Shown one piece after another: positions 9,735 through 19,615 of a DNA stretch of 64,000 bases (positions within the stretch are counted from its first letter, which is position 1; each line of letters opens with the position of its first letter). The stretch is from the NCBI GenBank assembly GCA_020342235.1, contig CP073217.1:62001-126000 (forward strand), given 5' to 3'. Source of the stretch: Saccharomycopsis phalli (taxonomy: Eukaryota; Ascomycota; Saccharomycetes; Ascoideales; Saccharomycopsidaceae). The position numbers and the translations under genes are program-made. The notes beneath the pieces are model-generated. The model saw only the letters and a program-made list of their open reading frames with translations. It ran no database searches and was not told the DNA's origin.

Positions 9735-10094
9735 CACGTGAGTGCTTAGCCCATTTGCACGTGACCCCCGGCGTGAACAATAAACTAGAGCCTATATTTC
9801 AAAAGTGGTTTGGTTGAAATGAGGCGCAGAATATAAATTCATGAAACCAATTGCTCATTCGTGTTGACCGATGTACTGGAATCGCTCTTCTTTTATATTT
9901 TATCCTGCATTCCGTTTTCCCACATTCCCATTGGAAATTCTCGGTCGTTGCTGGATGGATGATGTCACGTGATGTGCCAATTATGTAGCGCAACCATCAC
10001 GGTTGATTTTCACGTGGTATGCGGGAAAGTTGTGTTGGTTGTATCACGTGATGTACAGAAAAGCTGTGTTTGTGAGATAGTGATGGATCACGTG
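9735..10094. promoter_or_regulatory. cluster of six CACGTG sites
   Basis: CACGTG occurs at 9735, 9758, 9966, 10011, 10045 and 10089. The nearest is 42 bp before the kinase ATG and reads CACGTGAC in gene direction. Random expectation for a 6-mer in 360 bp is about 0.1. It is a likely binding array for a Cbf1-type bHLH protein. Confidence 0.65.
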
Positions 10095-10199
10095 CTCACA
10101 TGTATGAAGGGTGCCATTTCAAGGCTCATTCTCTAGTGACTTTAATCATCGCAAAGTATAAATTTATTTACAATTATATTAGCATGATTCATATGTTTA

Positions 10200-12515
10200 A
10201 TTGAATTTCTAATGACATCACCATTGAAAGACCTCAAAGATGTTTATAAGCTGTCATAAGTTTCACATTAAACTTGATTATACACTAGACTCTGCCCTTG
10301 AAACATTCATCAAGCACTCGAAAACCAGAACCATACGACTGAAATCGTTCCTGAATCCTGGACAGTTTCACATTATTGAGCACCCTGGAATATCTCACCT
10401 CAAGAATCAACCACAATATATCCAAACTGCATTACAATCAGGTTCAGATCTTGGTAAACGGCTTTTACTATTTTTCCATGAAAGTCCCATCCATCTTTAA
10501 GAGGCCCAGGATCTAACTAAATATCGATGCAACAGATCTAGAAACACATTACAGGTCAGATGTAAACTACTTTCAACACATTCTTAATAGGCAGACACCA
10601 GATGACGAAAGAAATGGTAATCTCAAACCAAGAATGCCAGTGGACAACGAGATAAAGGAGTACCAACCCATCAGTCTCCTAAATATCATGGGGAAATTCA
10701 CGAGCCAATCATGACTTGTTGACTTGTAGAATCAATCAGATTATCAAGCAGTTTCATGGCTGAGTAGTTATTGCCCGAGGGATGCAGTCATGTCACTAGT
10801 TAATGAAGCCATCAGGACTAAATAATTAGGATAATAATCTGGACAATAATCTGGACAATAATCAGAACAATAATCAGAACAAAGTACTCTAAACAAAGCA
10901 AATAGCAAAGATATCCGTGCCTCATCTTCAAAATACCAAATCACGACCATATCTTGGTGAATATCAAAGGAGCCTCCTCCTCATCACAAAAAAGCAAGTA
11001 AACCAACCTGAAATAATCAATTGGAAAAGCTCATTAACCAACACAAAGCCAGATCCACAACTCTCAGATTCATGGATAACGGTAACTTTCAAGGTGCAAC
11101 AAGACTCATAATCCACTTCTATACTTAGAACCTCTACAAAAGAATTGCCACATGTTGAAAATCATTGGCTTTATTAATGACAACACGGGAAGCAAAAGAC
11201 CCTCAAGAGCCTTAGATGTGCCACCAACGGACCAGGAAAACTACAAGCACTGACCATAGCTAAAAGTCACAACACCTCAGATTCTATCCCAATCTTTGTC
11301 TCGATCCTTCGTCTTCCCAATGAGTAAACGAAAGACGAAACTACGAAAGTCAAGTTTTTGGAATTGTCATTGACTCAAAACTCAGCTTCAAGCCACATTA
11401 ACATAATTAACCGAACCAAAAGAATTCCAACGCATTTGGGCAAACAGGTGAGTAACCTACGGCACAAATGGACGTACTATACTCATCTTGTTCACTCATG
11501 TGCACTTCCAATAATAGCATATAGACTAGATAGCTTTTATTCAAGACCAAAAAGGTCAAAGGACAAAGATCAAAATATGCTGTATCACTATCACTCGTCT
11601 GGTCCTAGGCATATTAAAACCAGCCACCATTGGAATTGTCAACATTGAAACGAAATCATGATCTCACAAGCTCCTCCTAAAAAGATGGCTACTAAAAGAC
11701 GTTTCAGATGGCTTACAGATACCCATCCCAACAATCCTATACAAGAGAATATAAGCACACAAATCGAAATGGGAGTTCATAATAACCAGCTCAGTGCATA
11801 TCCCTTCAAAGAGACACGCAAAGTCCTTGGCATCAGTACACCTTATCAAAGGCCTTTTAGCAGCGTCTCAACGAAATTCAGCCAGTGAACTAAACAGACG
11901 ATAGGAAATTTATCTAACAAAGTTAAAAACCGACAATGGTGGTTCTCATTGTTCACCGAAAAACATGCGTCCTCAAAGAAGCCCTCAAAGCTTGTTAGGA
12001 ACACATTTGCTCCAAGGAAATCAGTCTTCAGATCCATTACAAGAATCTACGCAAAGCCTCACTCCGAGTAACTGCTGAAAAATCTAAACTACTCCTTTTG
12101 AAAGCTCTACACCATCAACATGCCAAATTTTAAACGATTCGCCCATTGGTTTTTTCGGGCTCAGACGCAAATCAACAATGTCCTAAATCCCCCAACCAAG
12201 CTGGCCGCCTCTTTAAAAGCGTAGGAGCCTAAAGACTAATTGAATGTTATTCCTCGGCGTTGGGCAATCTTCCTCTTTTCAGAAAATTGGAAAGACTACC
12301 AAGGTAATACTCTGAGCCAGATATAACAAGCCCACCCGCGACGTTTAGGATAACACAATACCCATAGTATCACACATTTACCTAACCAGAAGTTGATCAT
12401 CTCTGAGCGCAGGTTTTCTTGCGACATACGTAAATAAGGCGCGGTTCTTAGTCATTGACCGTGAATAAATCTCCCGTAGGAGCCTACAGCTATAGCTTTA
12501 AACATATTATTATAC
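10200..12515 (+). mobile_element. decayed LINE (non-LTR retrotransposon), RT region to 3' end
   Basis: Scattered frames carry LINE reverse-transcriptase landmarks in the right order: EYQPISLLNIMGKF (finger motif) near 10660-10705; QGSPLSP-like GEYQRSLLLI near 10960; a palm box reading GFINDN where FADD is expected, near 11170; and GIVIDSKLSFKPHI of the thumb at 11355-11400, followed by a hydrophobic VHSCALPIIAYRLDSF helix. Several frame changes and stops separate them, so it is a long-dead copy. The endonuclease half was not recognised. The 3' end (12440-12510) has the family A block (AGGAGCCTACAGCTATAGC) and a short TTATTAT tail. The short open frames at 10240-10500, 11358-11648 and 11658-11888 are parts of it, not genes. 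Confidence 0.75.
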
Positions 12516-12566
12516 TGGACTCGACTATGATGCAGCATCCACCAGCAAAAGATCACGCCCTCTTTC

Positions 12567-13760
12567 CTAGAAAGAAATCTTCAAATTCAGGCCATACCTC
12601 TTCACTTTCTCATATATATCCAAATCCAAAATAAACGCATTCCCTCTCACATCGATTTTCATGTTTGGATTTCGTAAAAACAAACCATCGATATCAGAAA
12701 ACTCTTGCAAATGGCAGTTTCTTGCACTCAAATGTCGTAGATTCTTCAACGGGAACAACATATCAAGACGAGTCACATGTATGCAGTTGTCTATTTCAAG
12801 ACTTTCCAACGACTGTAATAGCAGAATGTCCTCAGGGAGTTTCAGAATCTCGCCGACATGAAGCTTTTTCAATTTTCCCAATCCTCGGAAGGAAATGTCT
12901 CTCTGAAATGAGACGACTGACAATTCTTCTAAGTTCAGTGTTTCTGAAAAGTTCATATCTTTTAAATACAGTACCAGCAACTTGCGGAGCTTTGAAAACA
13001 TTTTCGTGCTGCTAAGCGTCAATCCCCAACATTGAAGATGCAATTCCTCCAACTCATCCAAATTGCCCAACTCCAGAATCTCCTTCAATTCAAAGGGGCG
13101 CATACCCGGTGGATTCATCACGCTACTTTCATTTAAAATTAATTTCTTTAGACTGACATATTTTTTAAAAAATCCATGAGGGATTTGATGTGAGTGACGG
13201 TTTTCAAGCTCCAATGTGTGAATATCTTTGGCGTATTTCCACTTGGATAAGAAAGCAAAGGTATCGTCATCAATGCCGCAGTTTAAGAACCTCAAGACTT
13301 GCAACCGGGGAACATTCAAGCTCCTGAGTAATTTTTCAACCGGCAAAATATCCAGATTTTGCTTGATGGACAATTCGGTCAAGTTTGGAAGATCCAATTT
13401 TCCTGAAACATAGTAATTCGTAACGCCTTTAAGGGAAAGATGATTTAGTTCGCCAAAGGCAAGATTTCCAGTGAGTTTCACAGGTCCATAAGTGGTCAAT
13501 GATCTGATTTCGGCAGCGTTTTCACATAGTTTGGCAAGGATGTCTGGCTCAAACTTCACTTTGTCAACCAGACAGGCAATACTCTGGAGTTCACAAACAT
13601 TTACAGACTCACAAAACTCCATTGAATAATTTACAAAGGTAAGATGAGGACACTGCTGCAATATTCTTTGGACCTTTTCAATATCTGCCTGATAATTCCC
13701 AAATACAATGGTGCGTACATGCTGGCTAACATCCACAGGCACAGGGTCGTTTTCCCCCAT
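12567..13760 (-). CDS. leucine-rich-repeat protein, 397 aa
   Basis: Starts at ATG 13760 (MGENDPVPVD). From residue 60 to the end it is a series of irregular leucine-rich repeats: LNHLSLKGV, LTELSIKQN, LQVLRFLNCG, IHTLELENR, LKKLILNES, LEELHLQCWGL, LLVLYLKDMNF, LKKLHVGEI, LESLEIDNC, LRHLSARNCHL. No F-box was recognised in the first 50 residues, though that region (VRTIVFGNYQADIEKVQRIL) could be a capped repeat. Such proteins serve as ligand-binding or ubiquitin-ligase adaptors, but the partner is unknown. It sits between a dead LINE and a SINE-like element whose 3' tail ends about 20 bp before the ATG, so part of the 5' UTR or promoter is probably element-derived. The frame is intact. Confidence 0.8.
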   Translation of the reverse strand: MGENDPVPVDVSQHVRTIVFGNYQADIEKVQRILQQCPHLTFVNYSMEFCESVNVCELQSIACLVDKVKFEPDILAKLCENAAEIRSLTTYGPVKLTGNLAFGELNHLSLKGVTNYYVSGKLDLPNLTELSIKQNLDILPVEKLLRSLNVPRLQVLRFLNCGIDDDTFAFLSKWKYAKDIHTLELENRHSHQIPHGFFKKYVSLKKLILNESSVMNPPGMRPFELKEILELGNLDELEELHLQCWGLTLSSTKMFSKLRKLLVLYLKDMNFSETLNLEELSVVSFQRDISFRGLGKLKKLHVGEILKLPEDILLLQSLESLEIDNCIHVTRLDMLFPLKNLRHLSARNCHLQEFSDIDGLFLRNPNMKIDVRGNAFILDLDIYEKVKRYGLNLKISF

Positions 13761-13780
13761 TTCTAAGTTAAGTTAAGTAT

Positions 13781-14236
13781 ATTTAGTTCTGTATTTAGCT
13801 ATATATTGTCTCCGGAAACACGGTGATTCGACAGATATATTTTCACTCAGGAACATCCTGAGGCAGCATTCTATTGAAGAAAACCCTTTATAACCCTAAA
13901 CGGTTATATGGGCTGAAAAACTTCAATGGGAGCAGTGTTGTTAGTGGTTTAACGTGACTGGCTATTGGTTATGCGAGAAGCCTGGCCATCCTTCGGCTAA
14001 ATGCCGGCGCTATCCGGCCGCTGAATCTCGTGACGATGGGCGCACGACTCGTCGGGGTCGTTCATTGCTCGTTTGCGAGACTTCCTTGTATTGCCCTTCT
14101 GAGGCGTAGTGTGCTCTTTCTGGAGACTTTCTTGAGTATTGGGGCGGTTTGGTGGGGCTCGAACCCGGTAACTACCTCATGATGCGCCCTCCATAAGGCA
14201 TGAGGTGTTTTCCATTCGGCCAAACCTCCTGCCCCA
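13781..14236 (-). mobile_element. SINE-like retroposon with tRNA-like head, longest copy
   Basis: Read on the minus strand from 14236 the element has: an outer stem (TGGGGC then GGTTTGG, pairing with CCAAACC and GCCCCA, 14140-14236) enclosing a Pol III A box TGGCCGAATGG (14222-14212) and B box GGTTCGAGCCC (14165-14155); a GC-richer body of about 200 bp; then the 3' block found in the other copies, with a CTCAGGATGTTCCTGAG hairpin, GTGAAAATATATCTGTCGAAT, a CCGGAGACAATATATAGC block and an A/T tail. Body and 3' block recur at 56475-56737. The other copies here are shorter pieces of the 3' part. No coding frame. No clear TSD was found for this copy. Confidence 0.75.
14155..14222 (-). ncRNA. tRNA-like Pol III promoter (A and B boxes) of the SINE head
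   Basis: TGGCCGAATGG and GGTTCGAGCCC match A-box and B-box consensus, 46 bp apart. The TGGCCGA form of the A box is typical of class II (Leu or Ser) tRNAs. The T-stem does not pair properly and no 7-bp acceptor lines up with A and B boxes at tRNA spacing, so this is not a working tRNA gene but fits a tRNA-derived SINE head. Confidence 0.6.
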
Positions 14237-14639
14237 GTTTATACTATAATTTCAAATCTGACATGAATCAAAGTTTACTCGCATTTCCATGTCAGGTCTA
14301 ACGGTGTTGTAGTATATTTAGGCCAAGTGGCTACAAAATAATTTACATACAATTTTGAGAAGTTATTGTCTAGGGCTTAAGAGAATTACCAATGGTATTG
14401 AGAGCATTGAAATGCCAAGGTTTCCAAACAAGGAAATTGCCAGATGTAAAAGCAAATTTACGAAACAAAAGCAAAGTCTGCCAAAACTAAAACAAAAATC
14501 GCTAAAAATAAAAATCAACTTACCAAATATAAAAGTAGAATTGCCAAAAAGATGTTCCACTTACAGAAGATGCCAACTCCAAGAAAACCTTGAGCCAACG
14601 GATTCCAACGGGTTCAATTCGGAAATGGGGGTATGATAA

Positions 14640-14795
14640 TGTGTTTTTGCATTTAGCTATTGTCTCCGGAACTATGGAGATTTGATAAATGTATATTTAC
14701 TTAGGAAATCCTCGGAAATATACTTGGACAGTACTGCTGAGCTCTTTATTAATACTGTTGAAGAAACTCTGTATCAGCTTGCCCGTAGTTAGAAT
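14640..14795 (-). mobile_element. old 5'-truncated SINE copy
   Basis: On the minus strand it matches the SINE 3' block in diverged form (GAAGAAACTC region, interrupted hairpin, CCGGAGACAATAGCTAAATGC, then an A-rich tail). It has the same orientation as the nearby full copy but is clearly older. Confidence 0.6.
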
Positions 14796-14799
14796 CAAA

Positions 14800-15473
14800 A
14801 ACTTATACAAGAGAGTGTCGTGAATCAAATACTAGATGTGTGTGAGAAGTCATGATGCCTTTGAGGCAAGTTGTTGAATCTCATGTGTTGGATGCAATAT
14901 GCTCCAATACATTCAAATAAACTTTATAAGAGTGGACTGATTTGTGACGAACTCATTCAAGTGTGTTGGCTTTGGCTTAAGAGTCGAGTACTACTTAAAG
15001 TATATTTGAGAGAGCTCAGATTGGAGGTTATGGTGGGAAAAGTAATTATACCGTTTGCCTATTAAATTTTTATTTACAACTTAACCACATACAATGAGAC
15101 TTTTGAGCAAATAGAAGTCGAGCTGAGAATCAACTTGGAGTCAGAAGCACTTGTCATAGGAGCATTGTTAATGGTAGATCAACTTTGCCAAATGTTAACA
15201 GCATACCCCTGGGAGCCTAGTGTAGCTATAACCCTAAAATAAACATTAATATTATTTGAAAATAATTGTGGCATGATATTTCATTGAGTATATTATTCGA
15301 TGGATTATTGATGGACTATTGATGGACTATTGATGGACTGTTGATGGAATATCGATTAGATTTGCCGGTCCTTGGTTCATAACCAATACAGTTTTCCTCG
15401 ACTTTGCATGGTACCTTATCTTGTCACGTGATCATGGCGTTTAACTATTTCAGACTTGTCCTCTCAACGCTTC
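14800..15473. other. intergenic with LINE family A tail and 11-bp tandem repeat
   Basis: At 15195-15250 there is a plus-strand LINE family A 3' end (CCCCTGGGAGCCTAGTGTAGC...AATAAACATTAATATTATT). At 15295-15355 an 11-bp unit CTATTGATGGA repeats about five times. The remainder is AT-rich, with no gene recognised. Confidence 0.6.
15425..15430 (+). promoter_or_regulatory. CACGTG site of the LIM gene
   Basis: CACGTGAT in gene direction, 44 bp upstream of the ATG at 15474. Confidence 0.55.
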
Positions 15474-16934
15474 ATGAATCTCTTCAACAAATCCGTGAGG
15501 AAAGCGTCTTATAGTTCACTTTCGCAGAAAATAAAAAAGGACGCAAAGAACTTCAAATGCTTCTATTGCAAGGGAGCAATAATACGAGACTCTGAATACT
15601 ATCTTGAGGACAATAGCGCCAACCTCTACCACACAAAATGTCTAACTTGCCACCAGTGCAAACAGCCGTGTTCGAGCGAGTTTTATTTGACGTTCAAAAA
15701 GATCAACAACCGCTACGTGCCCGTGGTGTATTGCAAAAAGGACATGAACGAAATCTGTTCCGAGTGTGGCGAGGTCATTGAAAAAGGCGGCTTAGTAACG
15801 TTTCTTAACCGCAAATACCACCAGGACCATTTCCAGTGCAGCAAGTGCCAGACGCCGCTTTCCGAACACAAGGAGGTGTACGAGTTCAACAAGCGCTTGC
15901 TTTGTGGACGGCATCTTGTGGAAGAGTACCAGAAACGAGAACCGCCGGTGGAAGTGTCGAGTGACTCTGACTCTGAGGATTTTGGGATCGTGCGCGATTT
16001 CCGCAGTAACGATTACAACAAGAACTTGTACTGTGGCGGTTGTGGAACCATGCTTCTTGCGGGAAGCAGCACCAAGGAAATCGTCGGGAGAAAAGAGCAC
16101 TGGCACTTGGACTGCTACGTCATGTTCACTCGCTACAAGGTGATTTTGAGTCCACGTTTTGTCGACCCACGGCGATTCATCATGTTCAACGAGAATGCAA
16201 AGTCAATGAACTTGACTACTGAACTTCGCACCATTGCCCAGGGCTTGGCAAAGTTCCGCACCAACTTGGAACTGCATTTTGACGGGGCTTACCAGCTTCC
16301 TCGAATGCAGGGGATTCTACTTCTGGTGGCAGCATTATTTCGTGCGGTGGACGACGTTGACTTTGTGATACGTGATCACGTCACCCGAATCAAGAACCAC
16401 CGGTTCCCGCACAGTACCATGGAGCGGTTCAATTTCATCAAGTACAAGACGCTTGGAGACCGGCACGTGCGGCTTTGCGGCTCGTTTTTCAAGCTTTTGG
16501 CGTCGACACGGTCGTCGTACGATATCAACGAGTTCCACAGTCATTTGGTGCGACTAGTGGACGGGATTGTGGCGTTTGCGCTTCATCGTGTGCTTATATT
16601 CAACTATTTAACCAAGCAGAAGCATTTGCTTGCGGTTTTCATCAGCAGAATCAACCAGGAATGCCCAGTGACGTTGCGGGATTGTGATTCAATGGTGTGC
16701 AAAACGTGTGGGAAGCCAATTGAGTTGGAGTCATATGTGTTTTGCGAGCAGGACAAGTATCACAGCCGTTGTGCGGATGTTGATGTGTCGTGGAACATTC
16801 CAGAATTGGTGGATGCCTATGACGACACTCCGGAGAAGGAAGTGGGGCACTGTTTCGAGTATGTGCTGCAAATGGACCGTGTGATTGAGGAGTGTCGACG
16901 CATTGTCAATGAACGAGGACATGAGTTGGTGTGA
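15474..16934 (+). CDS. LIM-domain protein, Lrg1-like but without RhoGAP, 486 aa
   Basis: First ATG is 15474; the open frame extends 18 bp further 5' to a TTG. Two full LIM zinc-binding modules lie at about residues 28-95 (CFYC...HTKCLTCHQC...YCKKD) and 96-155 (CSECGEV...HQDHFQCSKCQTPL...CGRH). A third, partial module (CGGCGTM...HWHLDC) lies at about 188-220 and a fourth near the C terminus (CKTCGKPIE...YHSRC). The middle third is helical and carries no recognisable catalytic domain. The LIM-LIM-spacer-LIM arrangement recalls the N-terminal half of Lrg1, a Rho1 GTPase-activating protein of the cell cortex, but the protein stops where Lrg1 would continue to its RhoGAP domain. It may be a truncated paralogue or an independent LIM scaffold. 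The acidic DSDSEDF stretch near residue 166 could be a phosphosite. Confidence 0.8.
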   Translation: MNLFNKSVRKASYSSLSQKIKKDAKNFKCFYCKGAIIRDSEYYLEDNSANLYHTKCLTCHQCKQPCSSEFYLTFKKINNRYVPVVYCKKDMNEICSECGEVIEKGGLVTFLNRKYHQDHFQCSKCQTPLSEHKEVYEFNKRLLCGRHLVEEYQKREPPVEVSSDSDSEDFGIVRDFRSNDYNKNLYCGGCGTMLLAGSSTKEIVGRKEHWHLDCYVMFTRYKVILSPRFVDPRRFIMFNENAKSMNLTTELRTIAQGLAKFRTNLELHFDGAYQLPRMQGILLLVAALFRAVDDVDFVIRDHVTRIKNHRFPHSTMERFNFIKYKTLGDRHVRLCGSFFKLLASTRSSYDINEFHSHLVRLVDGIVAFALHRVLIFNYLTKQKHLLAVFISRINQECPVTLRDCDSMVCKTCGKPIELESYVFCEQDKYHSRCADVDVSWNIPELVDAYDDTPEKEVGHCFEYVLQMDRVIEECRRIVNERGHELV

Positions 16935-18018
16935 ATAATGGAGATGTGTGGTATAGAGAGTGGGTGCTCGGGTATTTATGATTTACGAATTCCAACACTG
17001 GTGTTGCATATTTGTAGATTTGTCAGGTTTATGAAAATTGTAAATTTACCGCAATACCAATTCCCACCATGGTCTAGAGTCCTGATTCAGGAATTGAAGC
17101 GAAATGTAACTAAACGGAGCGAAGTGAAGTGAAGTGTGAAGTGAAATACGAAGCAAATGTGAAGCAAATGTGAAGCGAAACATGAGTAGTTTAAATTGAC
17201 AGGGCCATGTGGAGGATTTATAGAGTCAAAGTATTGAATTTGCCCAACTTGACCAAATGGAAATTCAAGGAAAATAAAAAAGAAGATGATAGAATAAAGT
17301 ATGATAGAATAAAGTATGAGAAATTCTGTTTAATAGATTCCATACTTTAAATGCCGCCTTGTAGAATTTATAAAAAGATTTTGTAGCATGATGAAATGAC
17401 TTTAAATGTTGGGATCAATGTTGTAACGAAAGCGAGACTTTACGTCTCTATTCTCGCTGACTCAAGTTTTGTCACAAGGCACTTTAACCAGTCCATTTCA
17501 TTTCTACAACTTCATTGTCTTTTCATAACTTCTTTCTGATCCAATCTCCCATCACAATGGTAATGGTTTAGCCAGGCCATTATTTTCTACAACGATTAAA
17601 TCTCGTTTTCAAGTATAGCCAGACTTTAAAAATAGTCAAGCAAATATACTTTGGCCATTTCACCAACTCATATCCTTGCTCCTATACCAGAAATTTAAGT
17701 ATATATAATTGGAATGTGATTTATTTATACATCTATTATATCAACTTGAGATCAGCTTCGATTATCAGCATCACAACTATACCCAATGAACCTTGTATTA
17801 TTCAGGGCACATCTTGATAAAACAGTCGCTGGAAATCAATGATTCAATCTAAATGGATCAACATTATACATGGCTGAAGTGTCAGAAGTAATGTCCTAGT
17901 CACTCAAGACTTTTCTATGAACCACCACATCTCAATACATCATCACTATTATACACTCTAATATTTGCATTAAACTAGCTATAAAACAAGACAGTCGTGA
18001 CCACGCACCTAAAATACA
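16935..18018. other. intergenic with GTGAAG repeats and a dispersed repeat
   Basis: At 17110-17190 there is a short degenerate array (AAATGTGAAGC, GAAGTGAAGTG). At about 17600-17705 lies a copy of a dispersed repeat with the core GGCCATTTCACCAACTC, shared with 56.9, 39.1, 41.9 and 57.5 kb. No gene was recognised. Confidence 0.55.
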
Positions 18019-19158
18019 CTAATCCTCGTTAATATTAAACTTCATCAAGCTCGGCAACAACCCGCCGCGCTTCTTGCTCTTGCTCTTGCTCTTCTTCAAA
18101 ACATCCTTCTTTTTATCGCGATTCGGCAGCCCTTCAATGGTGTCCAACTCACGCAATTGTGTTGTCGAGCTGCGCTCCATCAACTTGACACTGGGTTTTC
18201 GATCCACTGTGTTGCCAAAATGGCCCTGGAACTCCTTCAGATTCAATGGCTGAATCGGCGGCCTTTGGAGATTCACCTGCTCGCCTTTCCTACTGCGGGC
18301 TTTGGTATGGTTCAAGCTATCATTTGTGGTTGATTTGCTAAGCGTGCCAAAGAAGCTGGTGCTCACATCCATGCTCTCGTCCATGGTATCATCCATGACT
18401 TGACTGATGATGCTTGAGTCTCTGGCAGACACTTTGCGGATCTTACTGGGCCGAATATTGCGCCTAATGTTCTCCACCTTGTTCTCCATGTACTTGGTCT
18501 GCTCGATCATGCTCTGGAGCTGCTTCATGGAGTTTGATTTGATCAACCGCGACTTCTCCTCGGACTCTGGCTTCTCGGGAAGCGGCTTTTCGGGTAGCGG
18601 TTTCCGGCGGCCGTCATCGAAACTGGCCTGCAACTCAATCAAATGTGTCTTGGTGTTTTGGTGGTTTAACCGCTCCTTCAACAACAACTCGTCCTTGTAG
18701 TTGATCTCGCTCTCCAACAACGCAATACGCTCTAGCGCATCGTTGTACTTGTTTTCGATTTCGTCCAAATTCACACTCAACATCCGCTCGTTCTGCTCAA
18801 TGTTGTCGTTCATGATCTCAATGTTGATCAACTTGCTGCGCACAGACTTCAACTCGTGCTTATACTTCTTGAACTTCTCCTCGTTCTTCAGCCCAAGATC
18901 GCCCAACTCCTTCTCAAGCGTCACACACTTCTTCTTCCAGCCATCCACCTCGCCTTGTTTCGCCACAAGCCGTTCCTCCAACTGGCTCTTTTTCTCCTCT
19001 AAGCTCGTCAACTCTTTTTCAAGCTCCTGCTCAAGCTCATAACTCGACTGCTGGAACTCGCTCAACTCGGTCTCCAACTCGTTAATCTGCCGAAGCGCGG
19101 TCTCGTAGCGTGACTCAGAATCCGACAACGACCCATCGGAATCACCTTCGTCTGTCAT
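18019..19158 (-). CDS. NDL1: NudE/Ndl1-like dynein regulator, 379 aa
   Basis: Starts at ATG 19158 (MTDEGDSDGS). Residues 15-180 are an almost continuous coiled coil: RYETALRQINELETELSEFQQSSYELEQELEKEL corresponds to the NudE start ([20 protein letters not shown]), and NDALERIALLESEINYKDELL to the conserved block ([21 protein letters not shown]). NudE proteins tether Lis1/Pac1 and dynein for nuclear migration. The C-terminal half is disordered and basic, rich in S, K and R, with a KPLPEKPLPEKPES repeat near residue 185 and KKSKSKSKKRGG near the end, as in other fungal NudE tails. Family assignment is by remembered motifs; the gene symbol follows S. cerevisiae NDL1. It lies tail-to-tail with the LIM gene; a minisatellite lies just upstream of its start. 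Confidence 0.75.
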   Translation of the reverse strand: MTDEGDSDGSLSDSESRYETALRQINELETELSEFQQSSYELEQELEKELTSLEEKKSQLEERLVAKQGEVDGWKKKCVTLEKELGDLGLKNEEKFKKYKHELKSVRSKLINIEIMNDNIEQNERMLSVNLDEIENKYNDALERIALLESEINYKDELLLKERLNHQNTKTHLIELQASFDDGRRKPLPEKPLPEKPESEEKSRLIKSNSMKQLQSMIEQTKYMENKVENIRRNIRPSKIRKVSARDSSIISQVMDDTMDESMDVSTSFFGTLSKSTTNDSLNHTKARSRKGEQVNLQRPPIQPLNLKEFQGHFGNTVDRKPSVKLMERSSTTQLRELDTIEGLPNRDKKKDVLKKSKSKSKKRGGLLPSLMKFNINED

Positions 19159-19189
19159 GTATGTGGGATAGTGAGGTAATTAGGTAAGA

Positions 19190-19435
19190 TAGATCAGAGT
19201 ATAATCAGGGAAATAAATCAGAGTAATCAGGGAAATAAATCAGAGTAACCAGGGAAATAAATCAGAGTAATCAGGGAAATAAATCAGAATATAACCAGGG
19301 AAATAAATCAGAATATAACTAGGGAAATAAATCAGAATTTAACCAGGAAAATGAATCAGAGTAATCAGGCAAGATGTTTCAGAATATAACCAGGCAAAAT
19401 AAATCAAACTAACCAGGCAAGATAATTCTCAAAAT
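19190..19435 (+). repeat. minisatellite, unit about 21-24 bp, around 10 copies
   Basis: A degenerate unit of the type CAGGGAAATAAATCAGAGTAA is repeated between the divergent NDL1-like and NDC1 genes. It occupies most of that promoter interval. Confidence 0.85.
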
Positions 19436-19565
19436 ATATTGACAACCTCGCAATATATTAAAAGCAATATATTACAACACAATATATCCGTCAATATATC
19501 AAATCAATATATCCAATGTCAAGATCGGGACTCCTCTTTGCTCACGTATCGTCCCACCTTCGACT

Positions 19566-19571
19566 CACGTG
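19566..19571 (+). promoter_or_regulatory. CACGTG site of NDC1
   Basis: CACGTGAC in gene direction, 45 bp upstream of the ATG at 19616. Confidence 0.6.
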
Positions 19572-19615
19572 ACCGTATTGCCAAAATCTTTTGCTCGCAT
19601 TTTATACCACCCTCA

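Noticed and set aside
10240-11888. Separate small genes at 10240, 11358 and 11658
   Set aside because: They contain LINE reverse-transcriptase landmarks in order and are pieces of one dead element.
14140-14236. A functional tRNA gene on the minus strand
   Set aside because: A and B boxes are good, but the T-stem pairs poorly, no standard cloverleaf can be drawn, and the sequence continues into a repeat body. A tRNA-derived SINE head fits better.
15434-15474. A 3' splice site (TTTAACTATTTCAG) before the LIM gene
   Set aside because: A plausible branch-point and acceptor pattern, but no matching exon or 5' splice site was found upstream and the ATG at 15474 suffices.
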